From Rectinema subterraneum (GTDB lineage Bacteria > Spirochaetota > Spirochaetia > Treponematales > Rectinemataceae), in assembly GCA_009768935.1 (NCBI GenBank), contig WESA01000020.1:1-44606 (forward strand): a stretch of 44,606 nucleotides of DNA, given 5' to 3'. Below are positions 21,688 to 30,060 of the stretch, piece after piece. Positions within the stretch are counted from its first letter, which is position 1. Every line of letters starts with the position of its first letter. The position numbers and the translations under genes are program-made. The notes beneath the pieces are model-generated. The model had not been told where the DNA came from. It saw nothing but the letters and a program-made list of their open reading frames with translations, and ran no database searches.

Positions 21688-23181
21688 ATGCCGGCGATAC
21701 TGATGAAGCAGATAAGCAAAGCCTTCGACAGGCTCAAAGCGCTTGATCATGTGGATTTTGAGGTTGACGCGGGGGAAGTACATTGTCTTCTCGGTGAAAA
21801 TGGTGCGGGCAAATCTACTCTCATGAATATTCTGTATGGGCTATATCACGCTGATGCGGGAGAAATATATATCCACGGGAAAGCGGTTCACATTGCGAAT
21901 CCCAAAATTGCGCAGCAATACCATATCGGTATGGTACATCAGCATTTCATGCTTATTGAGTCGATGACTGTCTTGCAGAATATCATCCTCGGGAATGAAG
22001 CCGGCAGATTTGCAATCGATTATGCTGAAAATAGATCACGAATCGATGAGCTGGAAAGATTGTATCATTTTGATTTTGATCTGGATAAACCGATTTCGGT
22101 CCTCAGCGTTGGAGAAAAGCAAAGAGTAGAAATTTTCAAAGCACTCTATCGTGGGGCAGATATTGTTATTCTAGATGAACCGACTGCGGTTCTAACCCCT
22201 CAGGAAGTAGATGTACTGTTCCGTATTCTCGATGACATGCGAAAACAGGGTAAAACAATTATTTTCATTACCCATAAATTGCATGAAACCATGGTGCTTT
22301 CTGATCGAGTCACTGTACTACGTAATGGCAAGATAATCGGTTCACTTCGTACTGAAGAGGTTACACCGAAAATTCTCGCAACAATGATGGTTGGGTATGC
22401 AATAGATTTCGACATTGTTAAAAGTACCTTCAAGCCGGGTAAGCCTGTGCTGGAACTTCGGCAATTGAAGGTGCTGGCAGCATCGCATGCGACCATTTCT
22501 CTGCAAGTCCGGCAAGGGGAGATATACGGCATTGCGGGCGTTGACGGAAACGGCCAGCAGGAGCTTGAAGGCATTTTGGCAGGGACAGCGAAGCCCTTGT
22601 CTGGTCGGATAATTTTTAATGGAGAAGATATTACCGCTATGCCAGCAGCGAAACGAAAAGCAAAAGGGATAGCTCTCATACCTTCTGACAGACTTCAGAA
22701 TGCAATTTTGCCGGGTATGCCGATCATTGACAACTATCTTCTTGGATTCCAGCACAACAGCATGTTTTCTCATTTTGGCATATTGCGATTCAATGTTCTG
22801 AAAAAGCATGCCGACAACATGGTCAACCAATATTCCATTAAAATTTCCGCTCTGGAGCAGCCCATTTCACAGCTTTCGGGGGGCAATCAGCAGAAAATCG
22901 TCTTCAGCCGAGAAGCTGGCCTTAATCCTTTGCTGCTGGTTGCAGTGCAGCCCGTTCGAGGCCTGGATATTGGCGCAATCGATGCAATTCATCGTCAATT
23001 GCTGCAATTGCGCGACAGAGGGAAGGCAATTTTACTCATTTCTACGGAACTTTCTGAAATCATGGAAATGAGCGACACCATTGGGGTGCTGTATAAAGGC
23101 GAACTTATCGCTCAACGCAAAGCGGGAGAAGTTACCATAGAGCAATTAGGGCTTTTCATGGCAGGGGAGAGACCCGAATGA
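21688..23181 (+). CDS. Nucleoside ABC transporter ATP-binding protein (two NBDs)
   Basis: This 497-residue fused ATPase comes from the BMP-type nucleoside importers (NupO/YufO-like). Domain 1 has Walker A GENGAGKST, signature LSVGEKQRVEI and Walker B ADIVILDEPTAVLTP. Domain 2 has no clear Walker A (IAGVDGNGQQELE), signature LSGGNQQKIVFSRE and a Walker B-like stretch reading AVQPVRGLDIGAID without the Asp-Glu pair, so only one site is expected to hydrolyse ATP. This asymmetry is normal for the family. It lies downstream of an attenuator and overlaps the first permease gene by four bases. Confidence 0.92.
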   Translation: MPAILMKQISKAFDRLKALDHVDFEVDAGEVHCLLGENGAGKSTLMNILYGLYHADAGEIYIHGKAVHIANPKIAQQYHIGMVHQHFMLIESMTVLQNIILGNEAGRFAIDYAENRSRIDELERLYHFDFDLDKPISVLSVGEKQRVEIFKALYRGADIVILDEPTAVLTPQEVDVLFRILDDMRKQGKTIIFITHKLHETMVLSDRVTVLRNGKIIGSLRTEEVTPKILATMMVGYAIDFDIVKSTFKPGKPVLELRQLKVLAASHATISLQVRQGEIYGIAGVDGNGQQELEGILAGTAKPLSGRIIFNGEDITAMPAAKRKAKGIALIPSDRLQNAILPGMPIIDNYLLGFQHNSMFSHFGILRFNVLKKHADNMVNQYSIKISALEQPISQLSGGNQQKIVFSREAGLNPLLLVAVQPVRGLDIGAIDAIHRQLLQLRDRGKAILLISTELSEIMEMSDTIGVLYKGELIAQRKAGEVTIEQLGLFMAGERPE

Positions 23182-24218
23182 CAAGAAATCGGAAGTATCT
23201 GGAAGATGTGGGGTTTTCTCTTGTTGCAATCTTGCTATCCTTCCTGCTTGTTGCGGTCATCATGCTCATCCTCGGCTATAATCCGATCGAAGCGTATAAA
23301 GCACTATTTGAAGGAGCTTTTGGTTCTTCGTATTCGCTTTCTTTGACCTTGAGCAAAAGCGTGCCGCTTATATTTGTGGGGCTTGCGGTGGGATTTGCTC
23401 TTCAGGGTGGCTTATTCAATATCGGCGGTGAAGGACAGATTTATATCGGAGGATTTGTAGCTGCAATAACCGGCTTGCTGCTGTCGCACACAATTCCGGC
23501 TTTCATTACATTGCCTGTCGCCGTATTGAGTGGAATGGCAGGCGGTTTTTTATGGGGCGGCACAATCGGACTTATAAAAGCCAAACTGAACATCAATGAA
23601 GTCATTGTAGCCATAATGATGAATTACATAGCCCAGCTCATGACTTCCTATTTTGTAAACGGCCCGTTCATTGCTGCCAAAAGCATGACTCCGCAGACTG
23701 AAATCTTGCCTTTGAATCTTCAACTACCCAAAATCATACCGAATACGCAATTGACCACAAGCCTGTATATTGCCTTGATCATGTGCGTCCTATATGGCTT
23801 TGTCATGAAAAGGACTGTATTTGGCTTTGAAGTGAAGGCCATGGGCAATAATTTGCACTCGGCTGCGACAGGCGGCATCTATGTAGCAAGAAACACTGTT
23901 CTCATTATGGCACTTTCAGGTGCCTTGGCGGCGATGGCTGGCATTTTTGAAGTATTTGGCACATATGGAAGATTCATTGACGGTTTTTCTTCTGGTATCG
24001 GATTTACCGGCATTGCAATCGCGTTTATCGGGCAGAGCACTCCCATCGGAATTATTCTCGCGTCGCTATTGTTCGGTAGCCTGCAAGCCGGCGCTATGCA
24101 GATGAGCATGATGGCAGGCATATCCGCGAACATAAATAATGTAATCCAGGGTCTGGTGATTGTATTTATCGCAACTCCGAACATTATCAGATTTGCATTC
24201 GGCAAACGGAGGTCATAA
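23178..24218 (+). CDS. Nucleoside ABC transporter permease 1
   Basis: This 346-residue integral membrane protein is of the branched-chain/BMP-type permease family (PF02653). It includes FALQGGLFNIGGEGQIYIGG, the hallmark permease loop, and VKAMGNNLHSAATGGI with AMAGIFEVFGTYGRF downstream. About nine to ten membrane segments are expected. It is the NupP/YufP-like partner of the fused ATPase; its start overlaps the ATPase stop (ATGA). It forms the channel with the second permease encoded next. Confidence 0.92.
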   Translation: MTRNRKYLEDVGFSLVAILLSFLLVAVIMLILGYNPIEAYKALFEGAFGSSYSLSLTLSKSVPLIFVGLAVGFALQGGLFNIGGEGQIYIGGFVAAITGLLLSHTIPAFITLPVAVLSGMAGGFLWGGTIGLIKAKLNINEVIVAIMMNYIAQLMTSYFVNGPFIAAKSMTPQTEILPLNLQLPKIIPNTQLTTSLYIALIMCVLYGFVMKRTVFGFEVKAMGNNLHSAATGGIYVARNTVLIMALSGALAAMAGIFEVFGTYGRFIDGFSSGIGFTGIAIAFIGQSTPIGIILASLLFGSLQAGAMQMSMMAGISANINNVIQGLVIVFIATPNIIRFAFGKRRS

Positions 24219-24223
24219 AGAAT

Positions 24224-25135
24224 ATGGCAACAATGATGTTTGTTGTGAATATGTTAACGATGACGTTCAGGTTAGCGGTACCGATTGCGCTTGCTTCGAT
24301 TGGGGTTTCCATATCTGAAAGAGCCGGGATAATCAATCTCGGTATTGAGGGAATAATGCTTTTGGGGGCACTTGGCGGCGCGGTAGGGTCATATGTATTC
24401 AGCAATGCATGGATGGGCATATTGCTGGCGCTAATCACGGGCATCGCGATTGGTGTTCTGTATGCGTTTTTTGTCCTGAAATTCGAAGCAAACCAATCAG
24501 TGATCGGCATTGGTTTGAATATAATCGCAAGCGGTCTGACTGTCGTCATAGTAAAGTTCATATGGAAAAAAGAGGGAATTTCAGGAATCGTCACTCAAAT
24601 GTCCACATATTCCGTTCCATTTTTACGCAATATTCCCGTGATAGGAGCTTTTTTCACTGATCAGTCACCTTTCATTCTGCTTACCCTCTTAATAGCGCTT
24701 GCGTGCTCGTATGGAATGTGGAGAACGAAAATCGGCCTTCGGCTGCAGGCCATTGGAGAAAATCCGCTTGCTGCAGCAACTGCTGGCATACCTGTAGCCA
24801 GGTATCGTACAGGGGCAATTGTCGTCGGCAGCTCTCTGGCGGCACTTGGCGGAGCCTATCTTTCCATTGTGCACAGCAATCTGTTTGTGAGCAATATGGT
24901 GGCCGGAAGGGGATTCATCGCAATAGCCGCCAATATTCTTGGTGGATGGAATCCTATGGGCTCATTGCTGGCGAGTTTGCTGTTTGCGTTTGCCCAGGCA
25001 TTGCGTTTCCAGTTCTCTGCAGTACATTTCCCGGACCAGATCAGCCAGATTATTCCCTATGTCATCACTTTGCTTGTGCTTGTCGGCGTGGGAAGAAAGA
25101 CGAGAGCGCCGGCAAAGCTGGGAGTTCTCGAATGA
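24224..25135 (+). CDS. Nucleoside ABC transporter permease 2
   Basis: This 303-residue membrane protein is the NupQ/YufQ-like second permease: SISERAGIINLGIEGIMLLG near the N-terminus is the family loop, with GLRLQAIGENPLAAATAGI and AALGGAYLSIVH downstream. It follows the first permease by five bases with GGAGG at 24208-24212. Its stop overlaps the ATG of the amidohydrolase gene (25132-25135), which ties import to catabolism of the substrate. Confidence 0.92.
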   Translation: MATMMFVVNMLTMTFRLAVPIALASIGVSISERAGIINLGIEGIMLLGALGGAVGSYVFSNAWMGILLALITGIAIGVLYAFFVLKFEANQSVIGIGLNIIASGLTVVIVKFIWKKEGISGIVTQMSTYSVPFLRNIPVIGAFFTDQSPFILLTLLIALACSYGMWRTKIGLRLQAIGENPLAAATAGIPVARYRTGAIVVGSSLAALGGAYLSIVHSNLFVSNMVAGRGFIAIAANILGGWNPMGSLLASLLFAFAQALRFQFSAVHFPDQISQIIPYVITLLVLVGVGRKTRAPAKLGVLE

Positions 25136-26466
25136 GCCGCATATTTCTGCGCCATGGCATTGTACTCACCATTGATGACTGCGATGCCTATTACCCTGAT
25201 GGATGTATTGTCATCGAACATGAAAAATTGATCTTTGTCGGCGAAGATGCGCAGCATCCTGGGATACATCCTGAAGATTCAGTACTCGATATGCGTGGAA
25301 AGCTCATAATGCCCGGTTTGATCAACACGCATGTGCATTCTCATTCCCCCTTATTCCGCAATTTCGGAGAAGATGTACCGCTACAGGTTTGGCTCAATGA
25401 CATTATGTGGCCAGCTGAATCACACATGACGGAAGAGCACGCATACTATGCCGCGCTGCATACGTGCCTGGAATTCATTTCGAGCGGCGTCACAACGTTT
25501 GCCGATCAGTTCTATTTTGCCGATGCGGTAGCAAGGGCTGTCGAAAAAAGTGGATTGAGGGCTTTTCTCTGTTCAAGCATATTTGAAAACGGAAAAAGCG
25601 AACGTGGGCAGACAGTGCAGACTGCGGCAGATTTTATTGCGGCATGGAAAGGCAGAAATCCGCTGATTACTCCAGGATTGGGTCCCCATGCCCCTTACAG
25701 TGTCTCGGCTGAACAGTGGCGAAGCATTGTTGCATTGTCGCAGGCAACGCATACGCTGATTCACACACATATCTCGGAAACAAAAACAGAAAATCGGAAA
25801 AGTTTTGCAGAAAAAGGGGAAAGCCCCACGAAATGGCTCGAGAGTCTCGGAGTTTTCAGCTGCCCGACTCTGGCAGCGCATTGCATTTATTTGTCAGATG
25901 AAGATATTGCAGTTTTTAGGAACCATAATGTGCATGTAAGCTACAATCCCGTAAGCAATCTGAAGCTGGTTTCGGGGATTATGCCATATTTGAAACTGAA
26001 AACTGCAGGTGTACAGATATCGCTGGGGACAGATGGCGCCCAGAGCAACAACACCCTGGATTTGCTGCAGGACCTGAAATTGGCCGTGCTGATTCAAAAA
26101 CAGAAGGAAAATGATCCTGCTTTCTTTTCGGTATTTGACGCTGTCCGGCTTGTGACTATTGAAGGAGCAAAAGCATTGGGTCTGGATTCTGTTATCGGTA
26201 CGCTTGAAGCCGGAAAACAGGCCGACCTTATCGCGCTCGATATACAGCAGCCTCATCTGCAGCCGCTCCATACCGATTCGATACAGATGCTCTATACGAT
26301 GCTTGTATATTGTGCCTCGGGAAAGGACGTAACCGATGCGATGGTGCAGGGGACATGGCTCATGAAGGACAGAGAAATCCTGACACTCGATGTTCATTCT
26401 GTTTTGCACAATACGGCTGATATCTCGGAGCAGCTTCGCAAAAAAGCGGGACTGACCGGGGACTGA
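25132..26466 (+). CDS. Amidohydrolase, MTA/SAH/adenosine deaminase-like (MtaD/TrzA group)
   Basis: This 444-residue protein has the TIM-barrel amidohydrolase metal ligands: HxH in GLINTHVHSHSPLFRNFG, the HTHISET strand, AAHCIYLSDEDI and the Asp in SLGTDGAQSNNTLD. The layout matches the 5-methylthioadenosine/S-adenosylhomocysteine deaminase and chlorohydrolase group, which deaminates purine nucleosides or bases. Start 25132 overlaps the permease stop; the frame is open from 24703, but that part is a shadow of the permease. In this operon the most likely role is deamination of an imported adenosine-like nucleoside before phosphorolysis. Guanine- or cytosine-type substrates cannot be excluded. 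Confidence 0.85.
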   Translation: MSRIFLRHGIVLTIDDCDAYYPDGCIVIEHEKLIFVGEDAQHPGIHPEDSVLDMRGKLIMPGLINTHVHSHSPLFRNFGEDVPLQVWLNDIMWPAESHMTEEHAYYAALHTCLEFISSGVTTFADQFYFADAVARAVEKSGLRAFLCSSIFENGKSERGQTVQTAADFIAAWKGRNPLITPGLGPHAPYSVSAEQWRSIVALSQATHTLIHTHISETKTENRKSFAEKGESPTKWLESLGVFSCPTLAAHCIYLSDEDIAVFRNHNVHVSYNPVSNLKLVSGIMPYLKLKTAGVQISLGTDGAQSNNTLDLLQDLKLAVLIQKQKENDPAFFSVFDAVRLVTIEGAKALGLDSVIGTLEAGKQADLIALDIQQPHLQPLHTDSIQMLYTMLVYCASGKDVTDAMVQGTWLMKDREILTLDVHSVLHNTADISEQLRKKAGLTGD

Positions 26467-26480
26467 TGCAGATATGTATT

Positions 26481-26502
26481 TTCGTCATTGTATAATGACG
26501 AA
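26481..26502 (+). promoter_or_regulatory. Inverted repeat enclosing a TATAAT, upstream of the phosphorylase
   Basis: Perfect 9-base arms TTCGTCATT (26481-26489) and AATGACGAA (26494-26502) flank GTAT; together they contain TATAAT at 26491-26496. No good -35 is present 17 bases upstream. It may be an internal promoter/operator, or an mRNA hairpin separating the deaminase and phosphorylase cistrons. The same design, with -10 inside symmetric arms, occurs at 7895-7914. Confidence 0.45.
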
Positions 26503-26527
26503 CAGAATATGAGAGAGGAGATGCCAA

Positions 26528-27313
26528 ATGGCTCTGGATAAGAATGCGATTACAAAAAACACAAAGCAATACCACATTGAGCTGAATGTAGGAGATATCG
26601 GGGAATATGTGCTTTTGCCGGGCGATCCTGCGCGAAGTGACAGAGTAGCCAAATACCTCGATGATGCGAAACTGATGGCAAACCACAGGGAACATCGAAC
26701 TTTCACCGGCTATTACAAAGGCATAAAAGTCAGCGTTACTTCCACAGGAATGGGCTGCCCTTCTACCGCAATAGCAGCAGAAGAGCTCATTCATATAGGC
26801 GCCAGACATCTGATCCGTATCGGGAGTTCAGCCGCATTGAGGCCGGATATCAAAATCGGAGATCTTCTCATTACCACTGCCGCGATGAAAAACGAAGGCA
26901 CTTCGAAATTCTATGTTCCGGAGAATTTCCCTGCTGTCCCCGATTTTGAATTCACTCATTTGCTGATTGATGTAGCAAAGGAAATGACATCCGGCAGCGA
27001 TAAAAGAGTATTTGCTGGTATAAGCAGTACCGATGACGCTTTTTATGGAGAGACGCCGGAGTTCATCAAGAAGCTTCAGGATCTTAAGATTCAGAATATC
27101 GAAATGGAAGCATCGGCCCTTTTTACAATCGGCCACTTGCGTGATGTCGTGACTGCGTGCATATGCGGCGCTTCGGGCAATCTGACAACAGGCGAAGTCA
27201 TTTATACCACGGAAAATTACAAGCTCGCGGAAGCATGGGATCTTGAAATCAGGGTTGTGCTGGAGGCAATTTACAGAAATGAGCAGAGAAAAAAATCTGA
27301 TGTTCGTATGTAA
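26528..27313 (+). CDS. Nucleoside phosphorylase (PNP/uridine phosphorylase family)
   Basis: This 261-residue protein is of the NP-I family: LPGDPARSDRVAKYLD phosphate/start motif, STGMGCPSTAIAAEELI phosphate-binding loop, IRIGSSAALRPDI and the ribose/base-binding segment IQNIEMEASALFTIGHL. It should cleave a nucleoside with phosphate to a base and ribose-1-phosphate. The EMEAS motif is shared by hexameric purine and uridine phosphorylases, so base preference is open. With a deaminase gene upstream, inosine-like nucleosides are a reasonable guess. The ATG is preceded by GAGAGGAG. It is followed after 14 bases by the GntR-family gene. Confidence 0.9.
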   Translation: MALDKNAITKNTKQYHIELNVGDIGEYVLLPGDPARSDRVAKYLDDAKLMANHREHRTFTGYYKGIKVSVTSTGMGCPSTAIAAEELIHIGARHLIRIGSSAALRPDIKIGDLLITTAAMKNEGTSKFYVPENFPAVPDFEFTHLLIDVAKEMTSGSDKRVFAGISSTDDAFYGETPEFIKKLQDLKIQNIEMEASALFTIGHLRDVVTACICGASGNLTTGEVIYTTENYKLAEAWDLEIRVVLEAIYRNEQRKKSDVRM

Positions 27314-27327
27314 GGACTGGCTGCGTC

Positions 27328-28080
27328 ATGAACAATGAAGAATCCCTCAAGTTCAGGGAAACAAAAAAACCGCTGTATGTCGAAATCTATGAAAAGCTTT
27401 TTCAATTCATTGAGGAGAGGAATTTTCATGAAGGAGACAGGCTGCCTGGTGAAAACAGCCTCGCATCGGAATTGGGGGTAAGCCGGACTACACTAAGACA
27501 GGCGCTTGTCCTAATGACGGAAGACGGGGTGATTCACAGGATTCATGGCAAAGGGAATTTTATTGCAAATCTTGCGCCAAGAAATCTGGCAGGACTGGAA
27601 AATATCGCGAATCCCGTCAAAGCCTTCACGACAGTTCCTGTTGATGAAATCAATATTGATATGCGATTTGAAGCAGCCAGTGAATATGTCATGAAGCTTT
27701 TTGGATACGAGAAAAGCAAAGTGGTTATGGCTTCAGATCGCTGGTACAGGTCTGGCCCCCGCCTGATCGCATGCTGTTTCGCCTTTTCGGACCTTGATGT
27801 AATTTCGAGCCACAATATAGATATTCAGGATGCTGAAATAGTCAAAGCATTTCTGGAGAAGCAGGTTTACGAATTGTCTTCTGTTTCTCTGAATCACATC
27901 AATATTACTAATCGGAAGGAGTTCTCCAACATAAACATAAAAATGGATTCCAATACGCTCATATTGCTGAGCGAGACACTGTATTCTTCAGAAAATAAAA
28001 TACTGACGCATAACAAATATTATCTGGATCCGTTGTATTTCGATATAGTTGCCAATGGTCGTCATATAAATCGAATCTAG
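27328..28080 (+). CDS. GntR/HutC-family transcriptional regulator
   Basis: This 250-residue regulator has an N-terminal winged helix (PLYVEIYEKLFQFIEE ... GDRLPGENSLASELGVSRTT, then LRQALVLMTEDGVIHRIHGK) and a C-terminal UTRA-like ligand domain. It is the last gene of the nucleoside operon and most probably its repressor, sensing the nucleoside or a product. The inverted repeat at 20524-20536 just downstream of the operon promoter is a candidate binding site. The stop lies four bases from the convergent acyltransferase gene, with no terminator in between. Confidence 0.88.
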   Translation: MNNEESLKFRETKKPLYVEIYEKLFQFIEERNFHEGDRLPGENSLASELGVSRTTLRQALVLMTEDGVIHRIHGKGNFIANLAPRNLAGLENIANPVKAFTTVPVDEINIDMRFEAASEYVMKLFGYEKSKVVMASDRWYRSGPRLIACCFAFSDLDVISSHNIDIQDAEIVKAFLEKQVYELSSVSLNHINITNRKEFSNINIKMDSNTLILLSETLYSSENKILTHNKYYLDPLYFDIVANGRHINRI

Positions 28081-28084
28081 AATT

Positions 28085-28924
28085 CTAGTCATTCACCCCC
28101 TTGATCCGCGGCATAGGCCCGCGGTAGAGCGACTTGTCGCCGCTGCAGCGTTCGATTTCCGCCTGCATGAGGTCTTGGACCTGATTCGAGAATCTGATGG
28201 CCCTGGCAAGGGTTTCATGAGCGGTGGCTCCGCAAGCAGGCGGCTGGATGGGGTTCAAAACATGCACCGTCACCTGAATGCGGCTCGACTTCTGTCCCCT
28301 GAACGTTGAGTGTCCTGCGCGCTTTTTGAGCACGGTGACGATGGGCACGACCGGCGCGCCAAATTTTATTGCGAAGTAGAACGCCCCGCCTTTGAAGGGA
28401 TAGATGTTTTGATTACCGAGGAAGCACTCGCCCTCAGGATAGAAGTGAATGAGACCGCGTGTAGAAAGCGCATGTGCGACAGCTTGTTCAATATCATTCA
28501 ATCGAGCTCTGTTCCTGGGAAGGGGAATGCCGCCGAGCAAGCGTACAAAGGACCCCAGTACCGGCGCCTCGCATGTCTCTTCGAGGAGGGTGAAAAAAGT
28601 GCGCCGCGGGAAAATTGCAAGCCCATGGAAGAGGGGGTCGAGCGGCATGCAGTGGTTGCTGACAAGGATTGCAGGGGAGGGAAGCTTGGGCGGCACGCTC
28701 GCTGTGGGCGATGTGCGCGTGGCGTTGGGCGTATTCAAGCGGCTGGGCGAGCCTTCATCCATGCCTGCGCTTGATGTGGCGTCGCAGCCCCGCCCTATTT
28801 TGATGCGATAGAAAGCTTTGCTGATCGGCCAGCCCACCAGAGCGATAAGCGCAATGAGAATATCCCAGATGAGACGCGAAAAAGGAGTATCGTTTGTGAG
28901 CGGCGCGCCTTTTCGGTATCTCAT
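28085..28924 (-). CDS. PlsC-type lysophospholipid acyltransferase
   Basis: This 279-residue protein has one N-terminal membrane helix (LIWDILIALIALVGWP), a Ser/Pro/Thr-rich linker and the acyltransferase motifs NHCMPLDP (HX4D catalytic pair), GGIPLPRNR and FYPEGECFLGN, then FKGGAFYFAIKFGAPVVPIV. It transfers an acyl chain to a lipid acceptor at the inner membrane. The ATG at 28924 overlaps the glycosyltransferase stop (ATGA), a better choice than the longer frame from 28945. Coupling to a glycosyltransferase suggests acylation of a glycolipid, as in the CrtQ/CrtO pair of staphyloxanthin synthesis; this is analogy only. Confidence 0.85.
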   Translation of the reverse strand: MRYRKGAPLTNDTPFSRLIWDILIALIALVGWPISKAFYRIKIGRGCDATSSAGMDEGSPSRLNTPNATRTSPTASVPPKLPSPAILVSNHCMPLDPLFHGLAIFPRRTFFTLLEETCEAPVLGSFVRLLGGIPLPRNRARLNDIEQAVAHALSTRGLIHFYPEGECFLGNQNIYPFKGGAFYFAIKFGAPVVPIVTVLKKRAGHSTFRGQKSSRIQVTVHVLNPIQPPACGATAHETLARAIRFSNQVQDLMQAEIERCSGDKSLYRGPMPRIKGVND

Positions 28925-30060
28925 ATGACCTTTCTGCCTTTCCACTCGACACCGCCTTCTTTGCGAACCTGCCTGTAGCCACTCCAGAGTGCCGAGAGGG
29001 CGTTTACAAAAATGAGTGGATAGATAAACGGCACATATGCCGGCAGTCTTCGGTCGATTGCCTCAAGAATCCATGTGTACAAGGTCAGAATTGCCGAAGC
29101 CTTGAGGAAGGGAACAGCCGGCCCGAGCCATGGGATGTTTATAAACCAGACGATAATCGGCACAAAAAAGACAAGCGGCACCGCAACCGTGCCCAGAAAG
29201 AGGAACAGGGTATTTTTGCCGAGATAATCATAGGCATTTTTTGCGATTCCCTGTATTGCTCCTCTGTAATCGTTATACATGCGGCATTCTACCGACATCC
29301 TCAAATCAACGAATGCGATTCTGCCCCCTTGCTGCTTGACAATGTTTGCCATTTTGACATCTTCGGTCGCCTGTTTTCGAACAGGCTCATAGCCGCCAAT
29401 CTTCTCGAAAAATGCCCGTCTGAACAGCATGAATTGGCCGATGGCATGGCTGATTTTGGATGATTTAACAAGGGGAATGAGGTAAAGCGGCATAGCGAGC
29501 ATAGTCAAAATATAAATCGATGGTTCAACCGAGGCTTCGGCAAAAGTAGGCATGACATGGTGTACATACCCCGTGACGAGATCAGCCTTATATCGCTCTG
29601 CAACGGCTATCGCTCTGCCGATGGAATCCGGCTTGTGCACCGTATCTGCATCGGTGCAGAGCATATATTCCTCTTCGACATGACCAGAAAGCTCCTGCAA
29701 TGCATGCGGCTTGCCGTACCAGCCTTCCGGCAGGGGCTCAGCTCGGAATGCCTTGAATTTCCGCGGATAGCGCTGCATGTAGCTTTTGAGGATTTCCCAT
29801 GTTTCGTCGGTGGAATTGTCGTCGATGACATAGATTTGGTACGAACGGTAGTTCTGCTTGAGGAGCGAGTCGAGGCAGGGGCGTATCCGCAAGGCTTCGT
29901 TGCGCGCAGGTACAAGTACTGCGACTGAGGGGCCTGATTCTTTTGGCTCGATGGATTGGGTATGCACCAGCCAGAAAATATTTGACACTGTCACAAAAAA
30001 GAAGAAAATGCATGCGGCAAAAATGATAATACCATATGCGGTCAATAGTGCGATGCTCAT
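28921..30060 (-). CDS. Family 2 glycosyltransferase, membrane-anchored
   Basis: This 379-residue protein has an N-terminal membrane helix, then a GT-A fold: VAVLVPARNEALRIRPCLDS, YVIDDNSTDETWEI, and a metal-binding LCTDADTVHKPDS. QATEDVKMANIV supplies the catalytic acidic pair. Two to three membrane segments close the protein. It resembles HpnB/CrtQ-like enzymes that add sugars to lipids, and the sugar and acceptor are unknown. Both ends overlap neighbours by four bases (30057-30060 with the TPR gene, 28921-28924 with the acyltransferase), so the three products are made together. Confidence 0.85.
   Translation of the reverse strand: MSIALLTAYGIIIFAACIFFFFVTVSNIFWLVHTQSIEPKESGPSVAVLVPARNEALRIRPCLDSLLKQNYRSYQIYVIDDNSTDETWEILKSYMQRYPRKFKAFRAEPLPEGWYGKPHALQELSGHVEEEYMLCTDADTVHKPDSIGRAIAVAERYKADLVTGYVHHVMPTFAEASVEPSIYILTMLAMPLYLIPLVKSSKISHAIGQFMLFRRAFFEKIGGYEPVRKQATEDVKMANIVKQQGGRIAFVDLRMSVECRMYNDYRGAIQGIAKNAYDYLGKNTLFLFLGTVAVPLVFFVPIIVWFINIPWLGPAVPFLKASAILTLYTWILEAIDRRLPAYVPFIYPLIFVNALSALWSGYRQVRKEGGVEWKGRKVI

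Noticed and set aside
24703..25131. 143-residue extension of the amidohydrolase
   Set aside because: It overlaps the permease gene in another frame; the ATGA overlap at 25132 gives the normal family start.
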